The position numbers and the translations under genes were made by a program. DNA of 64,000 nt from Branchiostoma floridae (taxonomy: Eukaryota; Chordata; Leptocardii; Amphioxiformes; Branchiostomatidae), in assembly GCF_000003815.2 (NCBI RefSeq), contig NC_049993.1, positions 5,176,511-5,240,510 of the forward strand, written 5' to 3'. The notes beneath the pieces were generated by a model. The model made no database searches. It saw only the letters and a program-made list of their open reading frames with translations, and was not told the DNA's origin. Shown here one piece after another: positions 1-10,400 of this stretch (within the stretch, counting starts at the first letter, position 1; each line of letters starts with the position of its first letter).

Positions 1-1014
1 AGCGAGAAGTACATCTCCCCGGTACCACCAGTATCTCAGGCTGCTCCTGTGAAACAACCTCCCAAGGCATTGCCCACCCAACCACCACCTAACTTAGCAC
101 CAACCCCTCCAACTACTGTGCAGCCACCTGCCCAATCCATGCAGCCACCAACACAACCCAGTGCAAGTGCCCAGGAAACCCATGTGTTCGCACCTCAGCC
201 AGTCCTTGCGACTCAAAACCAACCAGTTCCTGCACAAGCTGTGAACATAGCTCCTAACGTAGGAGCCAACAGTAAGCCTAGACCAGCACCACCCCTTGCA
301 GCAGCTTTGCAGCCCGTCCAAGTGCCTCAGACAAACATGGCTGCCACACAACAGGCAAATGGGCAACACATTCACACTCTAGCTGCAGCGGCACAGGCAC
401 AAAGGGCAGGGAACCATGCATCTGCTATGGCTAGTATGAACGCAGCCAGCAAAAACAGCTTTGAGAAAATCATTGAAAAGCTAGCGTCCATGTTCCCTAG
501 CTACAGCCGAACTCAACTGACGGATGTTATCAAGGAAGTGCGCAAGGCCAACCAAGGCTCGCTCTCTGGGTTGTCCCTAGAGATGATCATCCACCGTGTT
601 GCCGAGAGGATCCTACAGAGGCAGATGGAGGAGCAAACAAGGCAGCTGAGGAAACAGCAGTTCACTAGGCAGCAGCAAGGGGGCGCACCCGCACGGCCAC
701 CCCACCAGCAGCAACCACAAGTGATGGGAGGGGGCCACGGTGCAAGGAGTCATCAAACAGCACCACCGCCGGGCTGGAACCAACCAATGCCTCAGCGACG
801 TCAGGTCATGAACTGGAACGATGACGAATCAGACTGCATTATTTGCCACGACGTGATGACTCCGGACACGGTGTGTCGTCTGGAATGCGGACATCTCTAC
901 CATGTTGACTGCATCCGCAAGTGGCTGAAACAGCAGAGTACCTGCCCGACATGTAGGGTACATGCACTTCTGCCAGACGAGTTCCCATCACTGGGAGGCA
1001 CCAAGTGGCACTGA
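1..1014 (+). CDS. RING-H2 E3 ubiquitin ligase, TTC3/DZIP3-like, last coding exon (5' partial)
   Basis: The frame is open from base 1 to the TGA at 1012-1014, so this is the C-terminal part (about 337 residues) of a larger protein whose start lies outside the window. The first ~130 residues are Pro/Gln/Ala-rich and look disordered. Then comes a conserved helical block (FEKIIEKLASMFPSYSR and following, coded at about 460-640), as found just before the RING in TTC3 and DZIP3. The C-terminus is a RING-H2 finger: CIICHD, RLECGHLYHVDCI, KWLKQQSTCPTCR, giving the C-C-C-H-H-C-C-C ligand order. The tail HALLPDEFPSLGG resembles the DZIP3 tail. Family knowledge: these are ubiquitin ligases, DZIP3 also binding RNA. 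Whether it is the TTC3 or DZIP3 orthologue cannot be settled without the N-terminal half. Confidence 0.85.
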   Translation, partial: SEKYISPVPPVSQAAPVKQPPKALPTQPPPNLAPTPPTTVQPPAQSMQPPTQPSASAQETHVFAPQPVLATQNQPVPAQAVNIAPNVGANSKPRPAPPLAAALQPVQVPQTNMAATQQANGQHIHTLAAAAQAQRAGNHASAMASMNAASKNSFEKIIEKLASMFPSYSRTQLTDVIKEVRKANQGSLSGLSLEMIIHRVAERILQRQMEEQTRQLRKQQFTRQQQGGAPARPPHQQQPQVMGGGHGARSHQTAPPPGWNQPMPQRRQVMNWNDDESDCIICHDVMTPDTVCRLECGHLYHVDCIRKWLKQQSTCPTCRVHALLPDEFPSLGGTKWH

Positions 1015-1161
1015 GAGGTACGTACTGGTCATAGCTACTGCACTTCTTGTAGGTCTATCATGTGTCTATATTTAGAATCAGTAAGTTGACATCTTGTAAA
1101 AGTCACCGTAAGCTTACTTCTTGTACTTGATACAACCTTATTTGGAGGAAACCTAATGCCT

Positions 1162-1419
1162 AACGCCTAGTGGCGTAACTGGTAGAGCGTTCGGCTCGGA
1201 ATCGAAAGGTTCCGAGTTCGATTCCCACCATGCCCCGACGTTGTGCCCTTGGGAAAGGCACTTTACACGACTTTCCCTTACGGTGGAGTGACGCCCACCG
1301 AGCCTCTTCGGCTAATCTGTCTGACTGTGAGCCAAAAACACACTACGGATTTGGTGCGTCGATGTGCCAACATCTGCACATTGACTTCCACCAAGAACCG
1401 TTAAATTTTTTATTTTTTT
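1162..1419 (+). mobile_element. tRNA-derived SINE with 8-bp target-site duplication
   Basis: The head holds an A-box (TGGCGTAACTGG, about 1171) and a B-box (GAGTTCGATTCC). The body 'ttgtgcccttgggaaaggca' is shared with the copy at 42.2 kb. It ends in a T-rich tail. The 8-bp repeat TAATGCCT flanks it at 1154-1161 and 1420-1427. No acceptor stem pairs with the 5' end, so it is not a working tRNA gene. Confidence 0.85.
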
Positions 1420-1580
1420 TAATGCCTTCTGCCCAACCTCAGAACAAATATTATGGTAATGCCAAAAGACTACCTCTGTTTGAAGGCTAATAAAAAAAAC
1501 TAATTTCTTTGGAATTAGAAAGAGGGTTTATGTACAGACCCTTCTTGTCTTGTGTCATCATGTAATGATAACTTATGATG

Positions 1581-2162
1581 TACGAGGGGCATTCAATAAG
1601 TAATGTCCCTGACCCATTTCCCATAGCAGGAGATTAATGAAACTTGGCACAGTTATTAGTCTTTCTCTTCATAGAAACCACCCAGAGTTTTGCATTTCTC
1701 CCATCATTTGATGTAGCTCTGGACACCGTTCTTGTAGGACATCCCAGGTTGGTCCTCCGACAGATGCCTCATCAATGGCAGAAGAGGGACGACCAGGTCT
1801 GGGAGCTGTTTCCACAGACTTCCGACCTTGTTTGAATTCAGGATGCCCACGTTTTACAAGGTCATATGATGGGGCATCATCACCATAAGTTTTTTTCATT
1901 TCATCAAAAGTCCCCTTTGGTGTGCGTCCTTTCAAATACAAAAACCGGATCACTGCGCGACACTCAACTTGCTCCATTTCACACCTGGTCCATTTCACAC
2001 CTGACTCAGTTCAAATACCAGTAAATCAGTAACCACAATTAGTTCAGAGCTGTTTTTTGCAACATAACCCATAGAGATATGACTCATTACACATGCAAAA
2101 TTTCATCTAAATCAGACAACTGAAAGTGGGTCAGGGGCATTACTTATTGAATGCCCCTCGTA
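1581..2162 (-). mobile_element. Mariner-like DNA transposon, internally deleted, with HTH remnant
   Basis: A near-perfect terminal inverted repeat of about 38 bp (TACGAGGGGCATTCAATAAG at 1581; its complement ends at 2162) is flanked by TA, the mariner target site. On the minus strand, 1669-1998 encodes about 60 residues of a mariner transposase N-terminal helix-turn-helix: VECRAVIRFLYLKGRTPKGT, YGDDAPSYDLVKRG, GRKSVETAPRPGRPSSA, similar to the HTH half of SETMAR/mariner transposases. At 582 bp it lacks the DDE catalytic half seen in full elements of about 1.3 kb, so it is a non-autonomous derivative. Confidence 0.85.
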
Positions 2163-2825
2163 CAATGTGTTAAACTTTCTGATTCTGTGAAGTCTCAACG
2201 TGTGTTTTTGATGTCTGTTTTCTTTTTCTTTTTTACAGGTGGATTGAAGTAGACTACTGACAGCAAAGGGTTGAGAAGGCCACAACATAAGTTGACACTA
2301 TAGATATTGAAGTAAAAAAAAAACTATAGTAATTTGTAATGTAGCAGATATTGGATGGGTTTCTGTACTTATTATGTTGTTAGTAGGGTAAGTTTCATCT
2401 GTTCTGTTGACAATTATATGTTTTGATAATACAATGTAGTTTCGTGCCTATCACAACAAAGTTATAACTGTGTCACTTTGTAAGTTTTGTCAAACTTTAG
2501 TAGTCTTATGTTCATTCTAGTGTCTAAGAAAACCAAGGAAATGGGATTTTCTATAGTATACTAGTCAGAACCCAATGATGGTTGGAAGGTAATTTTAGTT
2601 TTTAAATCTGTCAGTAGTACAGTCATCAAGGAGCACAACTAGATGAAGAAAAGGACTTTCTACAGTTGGAGTGCACTTGGAACTTGGAAGTATATGTTTT
2701 CCACACTTAATCCAACCTTTGACACAGAATATATATTTCTAGGTAGGTTAACTAAGATTTTGTGTGTAGTTTTGATATAATTTTGTGATTTTGTTAAATA
2801 AAGTTGAAGAAAACACTTCGGTTGT

Positions 2826-3436
2826 TGCTATTGTTGATTGGAGACATGATTATCAAATGGTTCATTTTTCTGGCCTAACTTAAAAACTAATCTCCATGTT
2901 GGAGGAACCCTGGGAATAAGGAATGACACAACTACAACTGTCAGTCACATTAACGATGACGAAAGTGTTTTTGATAAATTGTTCTTCCCTAAACCTAGAA
3001 GAATTGAACTCAAAGAGGGTTTTCTTGTTCATTGATTAAGGCCATGTTTGTTTGATTATATGGATGATATCTAAATTGGCATCCATTTTTGGATGTTTCC
3101 AGGAAAGATTTTTTAAACACTTTATCGTACAAAACAGCTGTAAAATAAACAAACATATGCCATTATTTTAAGTTGGAAAAAATACTGAGTGGTGAAAATA
3201 TCTATATGACCTTGGCATTTCCGTATGAAATGCGATTCCTTAGTTTTATTGATGTGGATGTCTTGAATCACAGTCTGTACTTTGGGTAGCCGTTTATCAC
3301 TTTGGGACCTATTGCAAATTGGGACATAATCTACATGATAAATGGAGCAATATATACACATAAGCAGCGATAGAGACACACCATATATTCTTTATTTATG
3401 TGGTCAATAACGGTAGTACAGTATTCTCAATAAAAG
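2826..3436. other. Intergenic, no gene seen
   Basis: AT-rich sequence between the polyadenylation site of the RING-H2 gene and the inverted-repeat element at 3437. Only short uncorrelated reading frames are present; I see no exon-like or RNA-like structure. Confidence 0.5.
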
Positions 3437-3632
3437 TTACTCTCCAAGAAGAGGTTAGGCTCCGTTTTTTTAACGTTTTTTAGTCGTTTTTATCGGGCTT
3501 TGTATTTTGTATAGTATCTTGTGTCAAAACCTAACACAGGTTTTGACCCAGCAAGATACAATACAAAATAGAAAGCCCGATAAAAACGACTAAAAAAACA
3601 GCCGGAGCCTAACCTCTGCTTTGAGAGTAAAT
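3437..3632. mobile_element. Palindromic MITE, 'CTCTCCAAG' end family
   Basis: The two halves form a long imperfect hairpin: the left arm runs TTACTCTCCAAGAAGAGG, TTAGGCTCC, then GTCGTTTTTATCGGGCTTTG; the right arm carries the complements and ends CTCTGCTTTGAGAGTAA. It has no coding potential. Elements with the same ends recur at 49.53 kb and, in part, at 52.75 kb. Confidence 0.75.
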
Positions 3633-3914
3633 AAAAATACTCTCTTAGGACAATTTAAATACGTCTCCATCTCAGCAGTTTTTTGTATACAATACAAAAT
3701 ACAAATGTCACTTTACAGGTGACCTTGATCTCGAGAATACACGTGGCTTAGGGGAGAACGCAGCCCCGGTCGACTGAGATGTCCATATGTGCTTGCTTAG
3801 ACCAAGGAGGTACTAATAATGTAGAAAATGCCTTCCTGCCACTTTTCCACCACGAATCACAAAGATGTCACAATCAAACCACCGACCCAGGAGTATGTGG
3901 ACTTTGCAGCGTCT

Positions 3915-4215
3915 TTACTTGAGGTGGAAGGCTCCGTCCACAGGTATGGCCACGCCAGTGATGAAGGACGCTTCTCCGAGCAGAGGAACGCCACGACGCC
4001 GCCGACTTCCCTCGGGGTGCCTCAGCGCCTCATCCCGACCAGCCTGCTCACCATGCCCTCCATCCCGCTGGTCCCGAGCCTCTCCTTCATCGGTGCCCGC
4101 GCCTCCGTGATGCGCCTGGGCGCCAGCTGCTTGGCGTAGCGCCTCACCATGTATACGTACTCCATTCTGGATTTGGCCTTACCCGTGGTGAAGTACGGGA
4201 GGCTGGGGCTAGTGT
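3915..4215 (-). pseudogene. Short-chain dehydrogenase/reductase (SDR) C-terminal fragment, broken
   Basis: Read on the minus strand this gives typical classical-SDR C-terminal blocks: LPYFTTGKA, then RRYAKQLAPRRI, ERLGTSGMEGMVSRLVGM, GTPREVGGVVAFLCSE and ASFITGVAIPVDGAFHLK followed by a stop (3915-3917). The blocks are not in one frame: a TGA falls between RLVGMRR and GTPREV, and a one-base shift separates FLCSE from ASFITG. No N-terminal Rossmann half or flanking exon is seen on either side. It is most likely a decayed 3' copy of an SDR gene; two assembly errors in a real gene are the alternative. Confidence 0.65.
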
Positions 4216-4429
4216 TAGTGGATTCTATCCGAAACGTCTGACCGTTTCCAAAACCATATCCAGTTGCTTGAGTAACTACTTTTTGGCCTCTCTCTTTTAA
4301 CAAATAATCAATGTTCAAATCGCTTGGCGCCGACAAATAGCCATAGACTTTATTTTCATAGCACTTAATTACAGTGCTTACGTACAAAAATAAAGAATAC
4401 TTCGTATTGTTAAAGCCGCGTGTGCTCAC

Positions 4430-7404
4430 CCAGCAGAAAAGATTATTATATAGTTGGTAGTCTATGAGGGGGCGTTATTTCTGTGTTTGCTATTGTTGTT
4501 TTACTGAGACCACGAACTCAGATATTTTCGTGCTGTCAACTTTACATGAAATGAAGTTTATTCAAGAATAGCGACAATGATCGATACAAAGACAGAAGAA
4601 AGTTATGATTTTCTTCACAATAGCTATTCTTCAAGCAGAGGTTGTTTCGGGGGGATACAAACGTATTACTAGTGGAAATATTTCTAACCGCAAAGAAATC
4701 CCGACTATTAGTACTATCCCCGACCCAACCACTGTTGGAGAATACACAATGACTGCATCAGTGGAGGTAAAAATTTGACCAACTCACACCCCGTAATCTC
4801 CAAGCAGATCATGAGGTGGCCTAAGATAGTATCAAAAGCTGGCCAAGGAGTGCAGATGGCCTAGGTGGTCACTCCTTTGCCAGCTTTATGATACTGTCTA
4901 ATGCTACCGTAGGATCTGCCTGGAGATCCCCCCCCCCCCCGCTTTAAGGTCACATGTAACCTTGCTGACCCCTATTCAGCCAGCGTTATGCCCGCAGGCA
5001 ACTTACCTGTGATGCCGCATAGAATACCATCCACAGCTGCCTAGCACTTATTTATCATTATTCCCGTTCCAAAGAGCAGCAGCCTGTGGGAAAACTGCTT
5101 TATTCCAAAGATGGTCGCTTCAGGGAACAACTATTTCGTCGAGACAGTAGTGGTAGTGTAAAGGATCTTCATTATTTACCTGTGCTTCTTACCTGGACGA
5201 ACTTACGGACGACGGAGGATACTGGGATAACAACCTAAAACGACAGGTCAGTATTCAACTTTGCTGATATCTATATCTCGACAGTTCACAATCGGTCTAG
5301 TAGTACTGCAGTACGTTACGCTTACGAATCGTTGTACACATTGTTATCAGTACTCTCTGTTCATAGATTGAGTACTAAAAGTATAGTAACACCTTTGCCA
5401 GCCCCTACTTTTTGCTGCAGTACTAGTTTATTTGTAGACGTAGTGAGTAAGTATACACATAGAAGTGAAAGGAGAACACTGCCCTTATGCATTGTTTATG
5501 TCACGGATAAGTCCTAGCCTGCTGCAGTATTATTAAGGTACGCGGTGCCCGTGTTAAGCGTTCCCCCTGTCTGTGTATGTACGTCAACATATGCCTGTGG
5601 CTGTAGTAAAAAGCGTTTGAATGTCGGACCTTGCTTGATATGCTTTTAGTTTTAGTAATGCTATGTGCCCATAACCGATAGCTCATGCCACTGTGACAGT
5701 TGCCGAGCTTCGGCCGTATATGTTGAGCGCCCGAAGGTCGCTGGAGAGCTCCCAGACGATCACTCTTCCCCTGCTGTGCGACAGGGGTTTTACAACTGGC
5801 CTTGAGTCAGGTCCCGATGGCTATCAGATTCAATTAAGGGCCATTAAACAGTGTTGTCCTTGTGTTAGGGCATAGCAGGATAATTGATACTACAAGAATT
5901 TTAAAAGCTGAAAAAAAGTTTGCAACAAGCACGTTTCGGCCGTGGAGATTTTCACTTGGAGACCTTTACAACATAATAAGTTATTTTCGAAAGGGGAGAG
6001 AGCAGTATAGGCTAGCATTATTACTTTCTGCCGTGTATTTTTCACACGTTGTAAGTCCTTTTGGCCTTCAGGCCGTCAAATGTTGCTATTTCCCAGTAAA
6101 TGTTGTGGTTCTACCACTTTACTATCTACACTGACAATCTGTACGTAGTAAATAACAGGGAGGAAGCTTAGAACAGCCGGACCTTTCATCTTTAACACGC
6201 ATGCCACCCGCACATATCTTATTAATTATCTTCAGGTACAATGTACGTATGCTGGTAGCACTCAGCTGGGTATTATCGTGCCCTTTGTTGACCCGTACAG
6301 TTGTTTCGACTAAGGCATAGATTAGAGATATGTCATAAGTTGTAGGTGTAGCACAGTAGTTAGCGTCTTGCCCGAGGGTCCACTCAGATAATTTACGGCT
6401 ATTGCCGACAAAAGCATTACAAGCACAACGAAGACACCCAAGGCCGTGTTAAAGGTGATTTTTCACGTGGGACCTTACGTGCTTTATTTGTTAAGTGTGA
6501 CAGTAGAGGACAGTAGAGTCTAGTTGGGAAATATCATAGCACCCGGTACCCGGCTTGCCGCAAGTTTGCATACAGGTAATTCACTGACAGATGTTAGTTC
6601 TTTTCAAATGTACTCACTTTATATTACGTAGATTGTCATAATCGCAAGCTCCGGGACGATCCATCTCAGTTTCAATATTTTATGTGTTTTGTATTTGTTG
6701 ATCGCTCTAATCTCGAAACCGACCCATCGGTGGCAAGTCTTAAGAGCCATGTACAATGTTGTTGTGATCTCCAAGACGATAGGAGCCAGCTTTGTATCAA
6801 TGTTTTTTGTGTGTGTGTCTTTTGGCATTTAGTACGCCTTTTTACGAGAAGGCATAGAGGTGCACTGCTAAAAAGACAGGTGCACTACTAAATGCCGCAA
6901 ACGTGAGAAACACATGGACGCGGAGCCGGATTCTATTAGAGTCATATATTTGTTTAAGTAAACTCTTGTGAGTCTCAAAAATGTGCGGTTGAGTTTGTCT
7001 GTGAGCCCCAGACAGAGCTGTCATATGTACGCATCATATTTACGCCCCTGCCCTACACTCCCTCACCTTACATTCCTTTAGGGGCAATGGGCCACGTACG
7101 GCACATAGTCTATCCTTTGTTTGAGCCAAGAGGCGCCAAAAATGTTACATCTTATAAAATAATTTGTTATCCTGTTTCTGTTCATTATTCAATCCATACC
7201 ACTGACGGCAGCACGGCAAAGACGTGAAGAGTAACAAAATCCAAGAACTGTTTCAGACGTTTTCCCTCTAGATTCGACACAGTCACTGAGGTGTTAATTG
7301 TTTACAAATTGTTCCGTACAGGTGTCATGCAATAAAGTTCTATGTCTATGTCTATGTTCCTTTCATATTGTTCAAGGAGGATACGTACGTAGTGCGACAA
7401 ACAG
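4430..7404. other. Intergenic region between the SDR fragment and the ankyrin gene
   Basis: About 3 kb. Apart from the MITE at 4796-4927, I find no exon with both splice sites and conserved protein sequence, no tRNA and no clear repeat. A poly-C run lies at about 4930-4940. The last few hundred bases before 7405 should contain the ankyrin gene promoter, but no TATA box or other clear motif stands out. Confidence 0.5.
4796..4927. mobile_element. Palindromic MITE, 'ATCTCCAAGCAGATC' family
   Basis: Starts ATCTCCAAGCAGATC and ends GATCTGCCTGGAGAT. The inner halves are also complementary (AAGATAGTATCAAAAGCTGG against CCAGCTTTATGATACTGTCT). A second copy with the same layout lies at 46300-46441. 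Confidence 0.8.
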
Positions 7405-10400
7405 ATGGAGGAGCGAGCGACCGCCTTTCGCCAGAGGAAACTTTCCTCCCTGGTTTACGACGATGACGAAGTCGAGGAACTATGGGCGGCCGTGGACTCG
7501 GGCAACTTCGGCCAAGTTCGGAAGCTGAGCCGAGGGGAGCTCGAACTCGACCGCGTGTACGGCGACAGGGCCTTTAACTTCCTCTGGCAGGTTCGTCCTG
7601 AAACACAATCTATCTCCGACAACGTTTTATCTTACTTAGATGACGTTTTTCTGTTCTAAGTCTTTATGATATTCCACCTGTGGTCAAGACTTAAGTCTTG
7701 ATACGATCTTGCCCCCCAGCAGCTTTCTTTCTAGAGTAAGTTGTTTACTAATTTTTAGTATATATCCCTGGTTTATATCTTTCTTTATAAACCATGCAAG
7801 GAGTGGTATACGTACAGTCTGACTGTAATCATTTTACGTATGATACATCTGTTGTCATAAGTTTTGATTTTAGGTGGCACACAGGCTTAGAAAAAGATAC
7901 CGTGGTCTCTAGACTAAAGAGTCTCAGGTTTGAGTGTAATTAAGGTTCGAACTACAGTGAAACTTGTCTAAAAAGACCACCCTGGGGACCAGTGTAAAGT
8001 GATCGTTTTAGACACGTGGTCTTCTTATGCAAAGAAAGAAAAATTGACAAGATAGGACAGACACAATGATTTCAAAGTTATGGTCTTTAAAATAGTTTAA
8101 TTCCACGAACCTGTACATGTCCTTTAAATCATTGACAAGCGTGCATTCATGCAAGGTTAAGATATGCATATTGTATTGCTATACCAACTGAAGTAATATT
8201 GAAACGTTTCCAAAATTTAGAGCTTTTCTTTCCAGAATGGACCAACACCAAGATAAGATTTCTCAAAAATGCACTTAACGGTGGTGTCGAATCAAATCTT
8301 CCGATATTTTCTAAGGTGTCGAATAAAATCTTCCGATATTTTCTACGGTGTCGAATCAAATCTTCCAATATTTTCTACGGTGTCGAATCAATGCAAATCT
8401 TGCGATGTTTTCTACGGTGTCGAATCAAATCTTCCGATATTTTCTACACCAGGCAGGATTTAAGAACCACTTGGACATCGTACGAGAGCTGATTCGCGCG
8501 GGCGCAGACGTGAACTGGCGGCAGCCCTCCACGGGTGACACCCTGCTGATGTTCGCCGTCAAGATGCAGAAAGAGGAGCTGGTAAGATTGGTGGAGATGT
8601 CTCGGCAATTTATACTTTACTTCTGTTGCAGTATCATAAAAGCCACAAGAGTCCATATTCAAATTTTGACCACTAAATAGGGTATTTCAGTTACTGTAAA
8701 AGTGTCTGGCACAACGCCATCCGTTTAAAGGTCTACTACGCAGTTATTTGCGCTTCAAACCGAAAACAAAAAATCCGTTTTCCGGCCATTTCTTTATATA
8801 GTTAGTTGAATCAAGCCTACCACGTTACGGAACACTATTCAAGGCATGTCAGGAGTCGATATTTTCCCCGTGCGAGCGCGTTTGAAAACCTGGGAATCTG
8901 CACGCCCGCCCTGGGTTTCAGCCATTTTGTTTCTTCACCGACGAAATCCGAGTAGTCCCGAGTCTGCCCGAGCCTACCCGGAGATTGGTCACGTGGTTCA
9001 CCGTGACCTTTCGCACGCACCCGGAACTCACCGGAGATTCCCGACCAATAACTGTTGTTGATTGATTCTTGTTTGAATTCTCACCAGTGCCTAACTAGGG
9101 GGGTCAACAAGTTACAGCACACGTAGGACGAAATGTCTGTAGGCTAATTCTCTACGTTACAAACGTGAAATAATGACACAAAAGTGTCAAAAAGTGTCAA
9201 AAAGTAGTAGTAAATCTGAGATTTCTTAGTTCTAGAATATTTCAAATTTGAGCGCAAAAAACTGCGTAGTAGACCTTTAACAGCCTGCATTCAAAGCAAT
9301 TAAATAAGTACAAATGTACAATGTATATTATGGGAACCTCAAGATATAGCTTCACTGGCGATTTTCAACCCCTTACGCTGCGTCTGCGCTGCGACCGCTG
9401 TGCGCCAGGTCACTCAACGAATTTCGTAGATAACGTTTTCAGATTACGTTGTGTGCTGCATTGTCTCTTCAACCACATTTTGATATGCACCGCATTCCAA
9501 TTATGAAATGAAATGTCACACGAGTCCAATTTTGATCGCTGCACCACACAGTGTACGGTCGCTCTGTGTTTGTAGTCTTAAAGACAAAGGGAACAGATGT
9601 AGCCTAAGCGCCACAAGACTGGTCTGCAAGTGGAAAACTAGTACCAGTATTTGATGCCATCTCGTGCTGTGGTACGAGTGTCTCACGTGTTTTAACCTAA
9701 CTGATGTCATTCTAGCCTGATTTAATCGCGCTTCTTAGGCCCGTCCTACATGGCAGGGAGGAGCCTACTAGCTCCGGATAGCGTTACACAGAGCTAATGT
9801 CATTCAAAATATCACGGCTGTTAAAAACGCTTGATAAAACTTTTAAAAGCTTTCTAGCCCAGTGTGTATTACACAGTTTCTCGCTGTCGGGGCATGTTGG
9901 GCCTCCTTCCCGAGACCAGTGGAGGGGCTCAGCCAGAGGCAGGATTTAGTCAGGCTAGGAGCACGCACGATCGTATCAATTTTGCACCGCTCGAGGCAAA
10001 AGGATCAGGTTGAGTGAAAGACAGACAAAGGAGCTACCGGCGTGTTATTGATAGTCCTTAATTATCATTTGACTCCCCAAAATACTAATGGTAAAGGTTA
10101 GAAGTACAGGTCTGGAATTATGTTAATATTCAAGATGACAACGTTTTGGTAAGTTTTGTTGCATCGTTTTGGGTTTTGTTTTGCGATAGACATAGAGAAA
10201 ATTGTAGAAACAGCCAAATGGTAAAGCACAGCTACTGTACAAATGCTCCGAGAGTTTTTCAACATATTGCAAGTACAACAAACAGGTTGCCATGGCTGTA
10301 AGCTCTGTCCAGAGAAATACAACCCTTTTCAGTAGCAAAGAAGCTGTCCAGCAGCAACAACCTGGATTCAAACACCGAAGGTCTTGCAGGATCAACAGCA

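Larger units (their letters stand above)
1015..2825 (+). other. 3' UTR region of the RING-H2 gene with a probable UTR intron
   Basis: Three bases after the stop there is a good donor (gag|gtacgt, GT at 1018) and a strong pyrimidine-rich acceptor ends at 2238 (tttttctttttttacag). Splicing would remove 1018-2238, which carries both mobile elements listed below. An AATAAA at 2797-2802 is followed by a GT-rich stretch (cggttgttgctattgttg), a typical cleavage context. Because the junction lies so close to the stop codon, it would not be expected to trigger nonsense-mediated decay. The UTR intron is inference. Confidence 0.55.

Noticed and set aside
1168-1240. Apparent tRNA gene
   Set aside because: A and B boxes are present but no acceptor stem pairs, and a SINE body, tail and target duplication surround it. 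The same applies at 10.8, 15.15, 15.8 and 42.2 kb.
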